DNA from: DTBU01 sp964568845
GTDB taxonomy: Archaea > Thermoproteota > CALKCG01 > B24
DNA: 41,419 nt
Reading direction: 5' to 3'
Assembly (NCBI GenBank): GCA_964568845.1
Contig: CAZMSC010000015.1
Coordinates: forward strand, 1 to 41,419
The position numbers and the translations under genes are program-made. Under the pieces are notes generated by a model that saw only the letters and a program-made list of their open reading frames with translations, ran no database searches and was not told the DNA's origin. Positions 8,913-17,143 of this stretch are shown here, piece by piece. Every line of letters starts with the position of its first letter. Position 1 is the stretch's first letter.

Positions 8913-9068
8913 CTGAGACCTTATAAGGGAAAATCTTAGAGGGGAAAAGACTTAAGTATTTTGCAGGAAGCTTGCCTTATTCTTCATTCTGCTAACATCA
9001 GATATGATAACTTTAAAACTTAAATGGAGTATTTAAATGAAGGGGGGTGGGTTTTAATTTGTTTGACA

Positions 9069-9828
9069 ATGAGAGTGAGAGGTATGGAGTGGTTTTCTGA
9101 GGAAGAGTCTATTGTCAAACCCATCGCCCCTAAAGACTTGGAGTTTGTAAGGTTGGGCATGATTGTTTTCGTCAGGCGTGTTTACGACTGGATGAGGTCT
9201 GCGGCATTTAACGTCATTACTCTTGAGAAAGAAGGGGGCGTTATTGGAGCCAAGCGTTTTTTTCGTTACGAAGGATGGGCTTGCAGTGTTTTACTCCCAG
9301 TTTGGTGCTCCAGCAGCCGTATGCTTAGCTGAGGCTTTGATCGCGGCTGGGATAAAATATGTGGTGGTTTTCGGTGAAGCTGGTTCGATAAATCCCGGGG
9401 TTGATGTTGGTCAAATAGTGATACCTACATTCGCCATCAGGGAAGAGGGTGTGAGCTACCACTACCTACCTCCAGGTTTTGAAGCAAAACCGTCAGACAA
9501 AATTCTGAAGAATATTAGAATGCTTCTATGCAGAATGAGCATACCGTATAGGGAAGGGGGCATCTGGACGACAGATGCGCCGTTCAGGGAAACTATAAAA
9601 AAGGTTTTAACCTATTCAAAGATTGGAGTGTTAGCAGTTGAAATGGAGTGTTCGGCCCTATTCTGCCTATCCACCTATCGAAGGATAGATTCCGCAGCGC
9701 TCCTAATAATAACAGACACTCTATGGGAAGGAGTATGGAAGCCAGCGTTCGAAGAAGGAGAAGTGATCAGCATGGAGAGAAGAGTGTCGGAAACACTGGT
9801 GACATATTGGAATGAACTGATTCAATAG
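9069..9828 (+). pseudogene. Nucleoside phosphorylase (uridine/purine type) with frameshift
   Basis: Two overlapping frames together give a PNP/UDP-phosphorylase protein, which cleaves nucleosides with phosphate. Frame 1 (to ~9238) encodes the N-terminus, MEWFSEEESIVKPIAPKDL to NVITLEKE. Frame 2 (from ~9235) continues with GALLEPSVFFVTKDGLAVFY, the phosphate/ribose motif FGEAGSINPGVDVGQIVIP, REEGVSYHYLPPG, and the active-site strand LAVEMECSALF. Dropping one G from the G5 run at 9234-9238 restores one frame. The TATA-like agtatttaaa at 9027-9036 favours ATG 9069 or 9084 as the start, not the upstream ATG at 9024. It may be a real mutation or a homopolymer error. Confidence 0.75.
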
Positions 9829-9965
9829 CACGTTTAATTCCGCTTAAGTAAATTACCTACGGGTAGGCAAACACCTATCATATTAGGCTTTTCGTAGTCT
9901 GAAATAGTGTAAGTCATGTGTCTACGTCTACTATCTGCGCGTCATCTCTATAGTAGAGTCCCAGC

Positions 9966-9984
9966 TGTGAGCGGGAAACTCACA
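9966..9984. other. Small hairpin upstream of the oxidoreductase promoter
   Basis: tgtgag (9966-9971) and ctcaca (9979-9984) form a 6-bp stem with loop cgggaaa. It lies about 12 bp before the TATA-like tttaaa at 9996-10001 that serves the next gene. It could be an operator half-site pair or chance. The rest of 9829-9995 shows nothing clear. Confidence 0.3.
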
Positions 9985-10034
9985 TATGCAGAATGTTTAA
10001 ATCTAAAGCTTGTTTCAAGTACTACTGGTCTGTT

Positions 10035-11135
10035 ATGGGTAAGATTAGAGTCGGCGTGATAGGATGTGGGGGTATTGCTTCAGGTACGCATGTTCCGAAT
10101 TACCTCAAACTACAGGATGTGTCTGTAGTAGCCTGCGCTGATATAGATGAGTCTAGGGCAAGAGATTTTGCGAAAAGGTTCAACATTCCAGCGTATTATA
10201 AAGACTATCGAGATATGCTTGACAAGGAAAACCTAGATGCTGTAAGTGTATGCACGCCTAATGTGGCACATAAAGACCCGTCTATAGCGGCTATGAAGGC
10301 TGGAGCACACGTGCTCGTTGAAAAACCTATGGCCGCCTCGTTGAAGGACGCCGCTGAGATGTGGGAAACCTCTAAGAAGACAAACCGCATACTCATAGTC
10401 GGCTTTCAAACGAGGTTCAGTCCATCCATAGTCTTGCTTAGGAACGTCGTTGCATCTGGCGAGCTCGGCTCAGTATACTACGCTAGAGCTCTGCATTTAA
10501 GACGCTGGGGTATTCCACCAAGCCCAACATTTATAGATGTGAAGCTGTCCGGTGGAGGAGCCCTGCTCGATATAGGATGCTACGCGGTGGATACCGCCAT
10601 GTATGTTCTAGGCTTCCCAGAGCCTAAAACAGTCACTGGCGTCACGTACGCGAGGTTCGGCAAGAATAAGAAGTACGCTGAAATGGGCTGCTGGGGGTCT
10701 AAATGGAAACCTGAAGAATTTCAAGTTGAAGATATGGCTGTAGGCTTCGTCAGATTTGAAAACGGGCTTTCTATGATGGTTGAAACAAGTTGGGCAAGCT
10801 ACATAAACAGTTCAGGAGTCTTCAACCTAGTGCTGTTGGGAGATGAGGGAGGAGCTCAGATGGATCCACCTGAAATCTATAAGGGTTTGGAGCTTGAGGA
10901 GTTGAAGAGACAGGCGTATGGTCCACTTAACCTAGCGGCTAAACCCATCGATCACCTTCCAAACGTGGACATATACTATATGCGTATAGCAAACTTCATA
11001 GAGTCTGTAAAACTCGGAAAACCCCTATTCTCCCCTGCCGACGAGGGTATAAAGGTTCAAGCAATCCTAGACGCAATATACAAGTCTGCCGCTCTAAACA
11101 GGGAAGTTGAAGTTGAAAAGCCGTGGAAAAGCTAA
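10035..11135 (+). CDS. Gfo/Idh/MocA family oxidoreductase
   Basis: NAD(P)-dependent dehydrogenase of sugars, inositols or similar polyols. The Rossmann nucleotide-binding motif is at the start (VGVIGCGGIASGTHVPNY), followed by an acidic ACADID strand end. The family EKP motif is in HVLVEKPMA, with the usual CTPNVAHKD before it. The C-terminal half is the alpha/beta substrate domain with GGGALLDIGCYAVDTAMYVLG, including the conserved D-x-G-x-H/Y-like region. The frame is open from 9993, but ATG 10035 directly precedes the Rossmann strand and sits about 30 bp after a TATA-like tttaaa (9996-10001). It ends three bases before the convergent taw1 gene. The substrate cannot be deduced. Confidence 0.9.
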   Translation: MGKIRVGVIGCGGIASGTHVPNYLKLQDVSVVACADIDESRARDFAKRFNIPAYYKDYRDMLDKENLDAVSVCTPNVAHKDPSIAAMKAGAHVLVEKPMAASLKDAAEMWETSKKTNRILIVGFQTRFSPSIVLLRNVVASGELGSVYYARALHLRRWGIPPSPTFIDVKLSGGGALLDIGCYAVDTAMYVLGFPEPKTVTGVTYARFGKNKKYAEMGCWGSKWKPEEFQVEDMAVGFVRFENGLSMMVETSWASYINSSGVFNLVLLGDEGGAQMDPPEIYKGLELEELKRQAYGPLNLAAKPIDHLPNVDIYYMRIANFIESVKLGKPLFSPADEGIKVQAILDAIYKSAALNREVEVEKPWKS

Positions 11136-11137
11136 AA

Positions 11138-12073
11138 TCATCTTTTATTCTTTGAGAGTAGAGCTACTCTGCTAGGTTTGAAGAAGTCTTCGACGATGTA
11201 TCCTGTTTCACCAGCTAACTTTTCAGCGAATTCTAGAACATTCTCGCAACTTGGCATTGCATCCTCCGGAAGCCTTTTTATAGACTCTCCTACTCTCATA
11301 TAGGCTTTCGGCTCTATATAGTCTGGCTCGGCTCTCTCTATCAGCTTAGCGTATCCTTCTATATTATGCATGTTATACCCTTTAACCAGAGTTATTCTTA
11401 TCACTTTACGGCAGTTGAAGCTTTTCATAAGTTCTAGGCTCCTCATCTGCGCTTCCCATCCATTTCGCTTAATGGGTCTTTCAAGTCTATTGAATGTTTC
11501 CCCATCTGGTGCGCACACGCTTATGTATAGGTTTGTCGGTTCGACCCGTAGCTTTTCAAGCCCCTCGGGATATGTGCCTTTAGTAACGAGGAAACTCTTC
11601 ATCCCCCTCTTCTCAGCCAACTCTATAAACTCCGATAGGTACGGGTATAAAACGCTCTCACCTATGAGGCTTATGGCGACATTCGTGGGGTTTTGCGCCT
11701 CCTCCCACCTGCTCGGCGCGACTTTAATATTCCCCTTATAGCCTATCAGAAGCTCCCTCTGCGCTTTTATCAGACCATCAAGTAACCATTCAGGCTCATC
11801 AGGTTTAACATCCATTTCAGCCCCCAAGAATACCCTAAAGCTCCTCCAACAGTACAAGCATCTGTTGAGGCACCAGAATAACGCTAGACTACATTGGAGA
11901 CATCTATGGCTTTCAATACCATACCACTTCTGCTTATAGCAGTATCTTCCCTGCGTAAGGCTTTTCCTAGTCCATTCACATATCTTAACACCGCTGTGGC
12001 TTCCAACAATCCTATAACCTTGCTTTAAAAGCGTCCTCTTAAACGACTCTAAAGCATTCTCTTGGCTTGCCAT
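11138..12073 (-). CDS. taw1: 4-demethylwyosine synthase Taw1 (TYW1-like radical SAM)
   Basis: Makes the tricyclic base 4-demethylwyosine from m1G37 of tRNA-Phe, using pyruvate and radical SAM chemistry. In frame numbering from TTG 12076, the radical-SAM CX3CX2C is C69-C73-C76 (WCLNRCLYCWR). The second 4Fe-4S site of TYW1 matches C33, C46 and C59, spaced 13 and 13 as in characterised archaeal enzymes. Downstream family motifs are AISLIGESVLYPYL, FLVTKGTYPE, and KGYNMHNIEGYAKLIE. Length (311) is typical of the archaeal enzyme without a flavodoxin domain. ATG 12073, directly after the TTG, is the likely start. A TATA-like ctttaag near 12103-12110 on the minus strand fits a near-leaderless mRNA. 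Convergent with the Gfo/Idh gene. Confidence 0.95.
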   Translation of the reverse strand: MASQENALESFKRTLLKQGYRIVGSHSGVKICEWTRKSLTQGRYCYKQKWYGIESHRCLQCSLALFWCLNRCLYCWRSFRVFLGAEMDVKPDEPEWLLDGLIKAQRELLIGYKGNIKVAPSRWEEAQNPTNVAISLIGESVLYPYLSEFIELAEKRGMKSFLVTKGTYPEGLEKLRVEPTNLYISVCAPDGETFNRLERPIKRNGWEAQMRSLELMKSFNCRKVIRITLVKGYNMHNIEGYAKLIERAEPDYIEPKAYMRVGESIKRLPEDAMPSCENVLEFAEKLAGETGYIVEDFFKPSRVALLSKNKR

Positions 12074-12181
12074 CAATAATCATGTTCACCATATGAATTC
12101 TTAAAGATAAAGTTAGTTTTTAAGCGAGAAGCTATAAGTTCATATTGCCCCACCATAATAATATCTGCGTGGTGTGTCTTT

Positions 12182-12826
12182 ATGACAGAGTTGATGGAGG
12201 TCTTCCTAAAGCTTGAAAACGTACTATCCGAAAAGGATTCCATTCGGGATTCCATTCAAGAGAACGTTAGAAATATTATACGGCTATCTAAAACAGTCAT
12301 AGGGTTGATCCACAGAGGGCTTCTTGAGAAGGCGAAGTCTGAGGCTGATAGGTTTTCAAGTTTTCTAGAAACGTTGGAGAAGCTTAGAGGTCTTCATGAA
12401 GAATTTTACTTTTCAAACTTGATAGCAGATGCCTATCAAGAGTATTGTGAAGCTAAAGTCCTCCTAACATATGTTTGCGAAAATAGGATACCTTGCTGGG
12501 AGGAGTTGCATTCTCCACCAGTACCTTACCTCCTCGGTCTACTAGACATGGTGGGTGAGCTTAGACGTTTGACTTTAGAGTATATTCGGCGTGGTGATGT
12601 AGACACGGCTGAGAGATTTCTGAAGACTATGGATGATATATGTTACGAGTCCATGAAGATAGATTCTCCCTACGCGTTATCCGTCGGATTGAGGCGGAAG
12701 CTTGATGTGGCTAGGAGAATAGCTGAAGCTACGAGGGGGGATCTAGTGTTCGAAATCAGAAGAAGTAATCTAGAAGAAGCGTTGAGGAATTTGGAGAAAA
12801 TCATTCAGAAGCGTGAAGCCTCTTAG
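12182..12826 (+). CDS. Translin family protein
   Basis: All-helical nucleic-acid-binding protein of the translin (PF01997) family, which forms ring-shaped oligomers on RNA/DNA and in some members has RNase activity. The diagnostic part is the C-terminal half: PVPYLLGLLDMVGELRRLTL, then the paired helices of RRGDVDTAERFLKTMDDICY and GLRRKLDVARRIAEATRGDL. The N-terminal helices carry REEFYFSNLIADAYQEY-like features (here LHEEFYFSNLIADAYQEY). Length (214) is typical of archaeal homologues. ATG 12182 lies about 25 bp after an AT-rich TATA-like stretch (12152-12163). The 3' end overlaps the convergent endonuclease V gene by 26 bp. Confidence 0.88.
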   Translation: MTELMEVFLKLENVLSEKDSIRDSIQENVRNIIRLSKTVIGLIHRGLLEKAKSEADRFSSFLETLEKLRGLHEEFYFSNLIADAYQEYCEAKVLLTYVCENRIPCWEELHSPPVPYLLGLLDMVGELRRLTLEYIRRGDVDTAERFLKTMDDICYESMKIDSPYALSVGLRRKLDVARRIAEATRGDLVFEIRRSNLEEALRNLEKIIQKREAS

Positions 12827-13469
12827 CCTCACTAGCCGCTAAATGTGCCAGTCTGAGAGGTTCAGGCATCCTATAACTCTTAAGAGATTTGATGGAAACC
12901 TCCAAGGTTGTTTCTAAAGAAATAAGGCTTCCAGGTGAAACGTATATTGGATTAGCTCGATTTACCGGCCTGATACCGTAGCCTACAACCTCTCCATTTA
13001 ATAGTATCGGCTTGCTTTCTAAAGGATCCTTAGGGGTTTCGCATGTGCAACCTGCCAGCAACCTGCCAGCCACTCCGATGGAAGGTTTGCTTGACAGTAC
13101 TCCAATATATGTGGCTAATCCGCATTTAAATGGGTGTGCTATACCGTGTCCACCGACCATAAGTACTTGAAAGTCTTCACCGACCTTTTCCAGCGCTCTA
13201 AGTATTAACGGCCCCTCTCTGAAGCAGAGTAGGCTAGGTATGTAAGGCATCACCGCTTTGCCTCTATAAATAACCTTTTCGATAACTCTAAAATCTGAAA
13301 GTCTCAGGACGACTACTGCGGCATATGCATTTAAGCCGTCATAGGCGACATCTACACCGGCAATCCTGTGAATGGGTTTTTCAAAGCGGTCTTCTATGAC
13401 GGCTTTCGATGCTAAGATCCTCTGGGCTCTTCTAAGATTTCCAATGAGTTTCCCATCAACTTCAACCAC
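12801..13469 (-). CDS. nfi: Endonuclease V with catalytic Asp replaced by Gly
   Basis: Endonuclease V cleaves one base past deoxyinosine (or inosine in RNA). The fold and motifs are clear: IAGVDVAY (D40, matching E. coli D35), MPYIPSLLCFREGP (wedge PYIP and E85, matching E89), GGHGIAHP, and the C-terminal YRMPEPLRLAHLAASEAKR. The third metal ligand, D110 of E. coli in V-D-G-H-G, is G106 here (codon GGT at 13152-13154). The usual H-P-R-R/K is H-P-F-K. One transition (GAT to GGT) would explain the change. It may be catalytically weak or inactive, or a sequencing error. Start GTG 13469 uses the last base of the ribK stop TAG, so it is translationally coupled as the last gene of the dphB operon. 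Confidence 0.92.
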   Translation of the reverse strand: MVEVDGKLIGNLRRAQRILASKAVIEDRFEKPIHRIAGVDVAYDGLNAYAAVVVLRLSDFRVIEKVIYRGKAVMPYIPSLLCFREGPLILRALEKVGEDFQVLMVGGHGIAHPFKCGLATYIGVLSSKPSIGVAGRLLAGCTCETPKDPLESKPILLNGEVVGYGIRPVNRANPIYVSPGSLISLETTLEVSIKSLKSYRMPEPLRLAHLAASEAKRLHASE

Positions 13470-14149
13470 TAGATATTCACCTTAACCTCAACTGAAACTC
13501 TATCGCCATTCTTAAGATTAAACCGTTTTCTGAGGTTTTCAGGGGCTACGAGTTCAACTACGTCAAGCCCATAGTGTGTTCTCTCAGGCATCACTATAGC
13601 ACCGTTTACCTCGCCCCCTATTAAAGCCGGATAGCATTTTACAGCACCGTAGGCTCTACCGTTTTTAGTAAATTTCTCTATCTTTAAACCGGGTAATCCC
13701 CTTATAATAAATAGTGTTTTCAAATCGTTTAAGTCGATGATTTTAAGGTTTAAAGTGCCAGGGTATGGTTTAAACTTTAAAACTTCCTCAAACTTATCCA
13801 TGTATATTTTCACGTAGTGTTCCCCATCTCCAAATCCGCTCAATACTATTCCTGAAAACCTGAACGTTTTAAGCTCTTCAAATATAGGTGTAAGCCTTTC
13901 ATACGTAAACCTTAAACTGTTCAAACACTTCTCCGTCAACCTGACGGCTATAGTCCTCCCCACCCTCTTCTTCTCGATGAAATTGCTACTGCTCAGCTCG
14001 TTTAAAACCCTTGAAACAGTCTGCTGTGGAAGCCCTATATCTGAAGCTAACTCTGTAGTCGTAACATAGACCCAATTCTTCCAAGCACCAAGCTCTATAA
14101 GCTTTAAAATAACTGAAGGATTTCTCCAGAGAACCTTATCCTCCTTCAA
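13469..14149 (-). CDS. ribK: CTP-dependent riboflavin kinase with N-terminal winged helix
   Basis: Phosphorylates riboflavin to FMN with CTP, the archaeal route. The N-terminal ~85 residues are a MarR-like winged helix (TTELASDIGLPQQTVSRVLN). The kinase domain follows with GFGDGEHYVKIY, KPYPGTLNLKI and IVMPERTHYGLDVVELVAP, typical of RibK. The HTH-kinase fusion is known in archaea and suggests the protein may also regulate flavin genes. Start TTG 14149 overlaps the ribL stop by 4 bases and follows a purine-rich gagagaggggt. It is followed by the coupled nfi gene. With the neighbour ribL it converts riboflavin to FAD. Confidence 0.93.
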   Translation of the reverse strand: MKEDKVLWRNPSVILKLIELGAWKNWVYVTTTELASDIGLPQQTVSRVLNELSSSNFIEKKRVGRTIAVRLTEKCLNSLRFTYERLTPIFEELKTFRFSGIVLSGFGDGEHYVKIYMDKFEEVLKFKPYPGTLNLKIIDLNDLKTLFIIRGLPGLKIEKFTKNGRAYGAVKCYPALIGGEVNGAIVMPERTHYGLDVVELVAPENLRKRFNLKNGDRVSVEVKVNI

Positions 14150-14598
14150 ACCCCTCTCTCCGTGAAATACTCAGCTATACGCTGCTTAATAATGGATGAG
14201 CTGTTGGGTGTATATGCTTTAAACTTCTCCATTTTAATAACCTCCACTTTGATTCCAAGCCGTCCAATAGCTTCCTCCAACGTCTTCTTCAAGTAATCCT
14301 GATCATAACCTAAAACGACAACATCCGGCTTAACAGTAGCTAAAACCTTCTCAATGGATGGTGGGTCAAACCCCAGCATGGCTTCATCGACGGGTTTAAG
14401 GTTTTCAACTATGAACTTTCTCGCCTCTTGGGGGATTATAGGTGGTTTCCCACGCATCTTCTCTACCGTTGAATCTCTAGCTATTATAACGATAAGCTTT
14501 CCATCCTCACCAGCTAGCGATTTTGCTCGTCTAAGGAGCTCTATATGTCCAGGATGGATTACGTCGAAAACCCCTCCAAGGAGAACGGTTCTGCCCAC
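14146..14598 (-). CDS. ribL: Archaeal FAD synthase (FMN adenylyltransferase)
   Basis: Adenylyltransferase of the nucleotidyltransferase fold that turns FMN and ATP into FAD. It shows GGVFDVIHPGHIELLRRAK with the catalytic HxGH, the conserved DSTVEKMRGKPPIIPQEAR, VLGYDQDY, and the C-terminal SSSIIKQRI (matching the ISSSxIR-like motif). A longer frame begins at ATG 14616, but GTG 14598 shares one base with the dphB stop TAG and has a strong ggaagggg Shine-Dalgarno a few bases upstream, so it is preferred (150 aa). Directly followed by ribK, which makes its substrate. This gene order strongly supports the FAD synthase call over a glycerol-phosphate cytidylyltransferase. Confidence 0.92.
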   Translation of the reverse strand: MGRTVLLGGVFDVIHPGHIELLRRAKSLAGEDGKLIVIIARDSTVEKMRGKPPIIPQEARKFIVENLKPVDEAMLGFDPPSIEKVLATVKPDVVVLGYDQDYLKKTLEEAIGRLGIKVEVIKMEKFKAYTPNSSSIIKQRIAEYFTERGV

Positions 14599-15683
14599 TA
14601 ACGCTCCCCTTCCCATTTAAAGTCTACGAGTTTTAGAAGACGCATCCCCTCTAGTATGCCCTCACAGTAAGCTATTGCAATAAGACTGCTGACTAGATCG
14701 CCTTTAAGTTTAAAAGCTACAGAATCGTTGTAGTAGTTTCTAGCCCATTCTAATGCTAGGTTAAGTTCTCTACTGGACATTTCTCTAGATTCTCCTAGAA
14801 TCTTCATCTCCCTAAAAACGTTTTTAACACCAACTATGTATCTATCTAATACGTCAAGTTCTATAAAGCCTCTAAAACGTGGAATATTCACAACATGGCT
14901 TCTCTTAACGCTGGCCAGCCTTACGAGGGCTTCGATTTCGAGAAAATGGAGAGTCCCGGGGACGATTATACAGTGGGGTGGTTCACCAAAATCCTCGTGG
15001 ATAAGCTCATCTAGTCTTCCACCTTTAACTTTAAAGTCGTCATAGCCTAACCTGGCCAATCCAACTACAAGCCTATCTTCTGTAAAAATTCCCATTTGCT
15101 TTAATTCTTCAACCTCTCTGAGAATTCTCAACCCCTCGTTAACAGTCATAGCTTTATTTTCATAAGCCCTATAGTCTAATAGAAGGAGGGTATGCAATCC
15201 ACGTGCAAGATTATAGAATGTTGTTTCGTAAGGCTTAGTTGAGACCGCTCCTCCATCTGGAAAACACACTGTCGCAGTCTCGCCAAACTTATAGATTTGT
15301 AATCCGCAGGCTCCAGCGGCGCTCGCGACTACGGATGATGAATTTACGACGCTGGTCTTTATGCCACGTTTTTCAGCTTCAAGTCTCAAAGCTATATGCG
15401 TTGTAGCGGCGAATGGGTCTCCCGGAGTTAATAGCACAACTTTAAATTCAGTAGCCTTGTCTAAGATGAATTTTCCCCCTAAGTTTTCAAGGTCTTCTCT
15501 AGAAACTCTCCTAAATGTCCTACCTGAAGCATTTTCAAGCTTTCTTAAGACCTGCTCAGGCGTATAATTTGTATATGTCTCAACGTACACTTCATCGGCA
15601 CTTCTAACTGTTTCAAGGCCCTTCAGAGTTAACCCGCCTTCTCCCAGACCGAAGCCTACAAATATCAGCTCACCAGCCTTCAT
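14598..15683 (-). CDS. dphB: Diphthine synthase DphB fused to a DUF357 domain
   Basis: Residues 1-~265 are a SAM-dependent diphthine synthase, which methylates the modified His of EF2 in diphthamide synthesis. It begins IFVGFGLGEGGLTLKGLE and has VYVETYTNY, LLTPGDPFAATTH, VVNSSSVVASAAGACGLQIY and a C-terminal PHCIIVPGTLHFLE. Residues ~275-361 add a helical domain with LALEWARNYYNDSVAFKLKG and AIAYCEGILEGMRLL, which matches DUF357, usually a small separate archaeal protein. Stand-alone DphB is about 255-270 residues, so the extra ~90 are a genuine fusion. The promoter has TATA-like attaaata at 15707-15714 on the minus strand, giving a near-leaderless mRNA. First gene of the dphB-ribL-ribK-nfi operon. 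Confidence 0.92.
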   Translation of the reverse strand: MKAGELIFVGFGLGEGGLTLKGLETVRSADEVYVETYTNYTPEQVLRKLENASGRTFRRVSREDLENLGGKFILDKATEFKVVLLTPGDPFAATTHIALRLEAEKRGIKTSVVNSSSVVASAAGACGLQIYKFGETATVCFPDGGAVSTKPYETTFYNLARGLHTLLLLDYRAYENKAMTVNEGLRILREVEELKQMGIFTEDRLVVGLARLGYDDFKVKGGRLDELIHEDFGEPPHCIIVPGTLHFLEIEALVRLASVKRSHVVNIPRFRGFIELDVLDRYIVGVKNVFREMKILGESREMSSRELNLALEWARNYYNDSVAFKLKGDLVSSLIAIAYCEGILEGMRLLKLVDFKWEGER

Positions 15684-15705
15684 CTGAAGAAAATGTCTCT
15701 CACAC

Positions 15706-15715
15706 TTTATTTAAT
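15706..15715 (-). promoter_or_regulatory. TATA box of the dphB-ribL-ribK-nfi operon
   Basis: Minus-strand gaattaaata lies about 27 bp before the dphB ATG at 15683. The four downstream genes are coupled with 1-4 base overlaps, so this is probably the main promoter. Confidence 0.5.
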
Positions 15716-15809
15716 TCCTAACTCTCTATCTTCGTAGAGTTTCTACGATTTTTCGAAACCTTCTTCAAAACCCTTATCACTTTGAAAAGTTATAATTGCA
15801 ATGGTCTTT

Positions 15810-16832
15810 ATGAGGAAAGTTAAGGTTGGGGTTGTAGGTTTGGGTATAATGGGTAGAGTACATACAAGAGCCTATAAAAGCCATCCCAATGCTGAAGTCG
15901 TAGCAGTCTGCGACATAGATGAGGATAGGGCTAAATCTTTTGCCAAGGAATTCTCAATAGCAAGAGTTTACACAGATTTTAGAGAGATGGCTGAAGACCC
16001 TGAACTCGAAGCGGTTTCAGTAGCCACGCCAGACTTCCTGCATAAAGAGCCTGTAGTCGCCTTTGCGAAAGCTGGTAAAGACGTTTTATGTGAGAAGCCT
16101 TTAGCTACTTCAACATCTGATGCTGAGGAAATGGTTAAAACAGCGAGAAACGCAGGTGTTAAACTTATGGTTGCATTTCACAATAGGTGGAGTCCACCGT
16201 ATGCTATTCTAAAGTCTAGAGTAGATTCAGGTGAACTAGGCCATCCTATATATGCATATGTGCGTCTATGCGATACCATATATGTTCCCACTAGAATGAT
16301 AAGCTGGTCTTCCAAGACATCAGTCATCTGGTTCTTAGGAAGCCACGTAGTAGATCTCGTAAGGTGGATTTTTGGGAAAGAAGCGGAGAAGGTCTACTGT
16401 GTTAAGAGAGACCATATCCTTAAAGGTATGAACGTGGAGACCGAGGACTTCTTCCATTACATAGTTGAGTTTCAAGATAGTGCCGTAGCGTTGTTTGAAA
16501 ATAGTTGGGTTCTTCCTGAAACACTTCCATCGGTGGTTGATTTTGCAAGCAAGTTTGTCTTCACTGAGGGCTGTGTCTACGTAGATACTCACCATAGTCA
16601 GGCTATGCGAGTCTACACGTCTGTGAAAGCTGAAAACCCGGATTTATTCGGCGGCCCCCTTGAGATACATGAACACTTAACAGGTTTTAATGTGAGAACG
16701 GTTTGGCATTTCATAGATTGCCTTGTTAGAGATAAAACGCCACTATCTACAGGTGAGGATGGATTGGCTGTTACGAGGATCATAGAGGCTGCTTTAAAAT
16801 CGGCTGCTGAAAGTAAACCTGTGAAAATTTAA
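15810..16832 (+). CDS. Gfo/Idh/MocA family oxidoreductase
   Basis: A second NAD(P)-dependent oxidoreductase of the family. The Rossmann motif is VGVVGLGIMGRVHTRAY, with acidic AVCDID at the end of strand 2. ATPDFLHKEPV precedes the EKP motif VLCEKPLATS. The C-terminal domain holds VAFHNRWSPPY and FLGSHVVDLVRW, where GSHxxDLxRW carries the catalytic-type His/Asp. It is clearly different from the family member at 10 kb (little shared beyond the motifs), so not a recent duplicate. ATG 15801 is also possible. ATG 15810 sits closest to the Rossmann strand. The end overlaps by four bases the start of the stretch carrying the opposite-strand small gene. The substrate is unknown. Confidence 0.9.
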   Translation: MRKVKVGVVGLGIMGRVHTRAYKSHPNAEVVAVCDIDEDRAKSFAKEFSIARVYTDFREMAEDPELEAVSVATPDFLHKEPVVAFAKAGKDVLCEKPLATSTSDAEEMVKTARNAGVKLMVAFHNRWSPPYAILKSRVDSGELGHPIYAYVRLCDTIYVPTRMISWSSKTSVIWFLGSHVVDLVRWIFGKEAEKVYCVKRDHILKGMNVETEDFFHYIVEFQDSAVALFENSWVLPETLPSVVDFASKFVFTEGCVYVDTHHSQAMRVYTSVKAENPDLFGGPLEIHEHLTGFNVRTVWHFIDCLVRDKTPLSTGEDGLAVTRIIEAALKSAAESKPVKI

Positions 16833-17104
16833 ATGTTGAGAGTCTTTCTATTTTTAACCTTGTATACTGTGAAAAAGCCTATAGTGCCGCTTAACCTCGC
16901 CGCCAGCTCCCTCCTAAGCATTCTCACGTACTCTGAACTGCAATCTATCAACATGATAAGCTCTACTGCATCTAGATCCGGCCGATTGGGGAAGAGCTTA
17001 TCAACGTTATGCTTTATAACTTGACCGTTTTCAATATTATTCAATAAGCCTGAAACCTTATCCCAATCTCTAATAGGCGTGCAAACCCTCAGCAGATAAG
17101 TCAT
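16829..17104 (-). CDS. Small hypothetical protein
   Basis: 91 residues, not recognised. The sequence looks like a genuine alpha/beta protein. It starts MTYLLRVCTPIRDWDKV, has a buried-strand segment AVELIMLIDCSSEYVRMLRR, and ends in GTIGFFTVYKVKNRK. There is no signal peptide or membrane helix. It lies tail-to-tail with the Gfo/Idh gene with a four-base overlap and about 220 bp away from the hydrolase end. Its size resembles small ferredoxin-like-fold (ACT/RAM-type) ligand-binding domains, but that is a guess from pattern only. Confidence 0.45.
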   Translation of the reverse strand: MTYLLRVCTPIRDWDKVSGLLNNIENGQVIKHNVDKLFPNRPDLDAVELIMLIDCSSEYVRMLRRELAARLSGTIGFFTVYKVKNRKTLNI

Positions 17105-17143
17105 TATAACTACTCCTATTCTAAAAATTCAGATTTGAACTTT

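Noticed and set aside
9024..9068. ATG 9024 as start of the nucleoside phosphorylase
   Set aside because: The TATA-like element at 9027-9036 lies downstream of this ATG, so the mRNA would not include it. ATG 9069 or 9084 fits better.
11370..11741. 123-codon plus-strand frame over taw1
   Set aside because: It is the antisense shadow of the well-supported taw1 gene and has no motif of its own.
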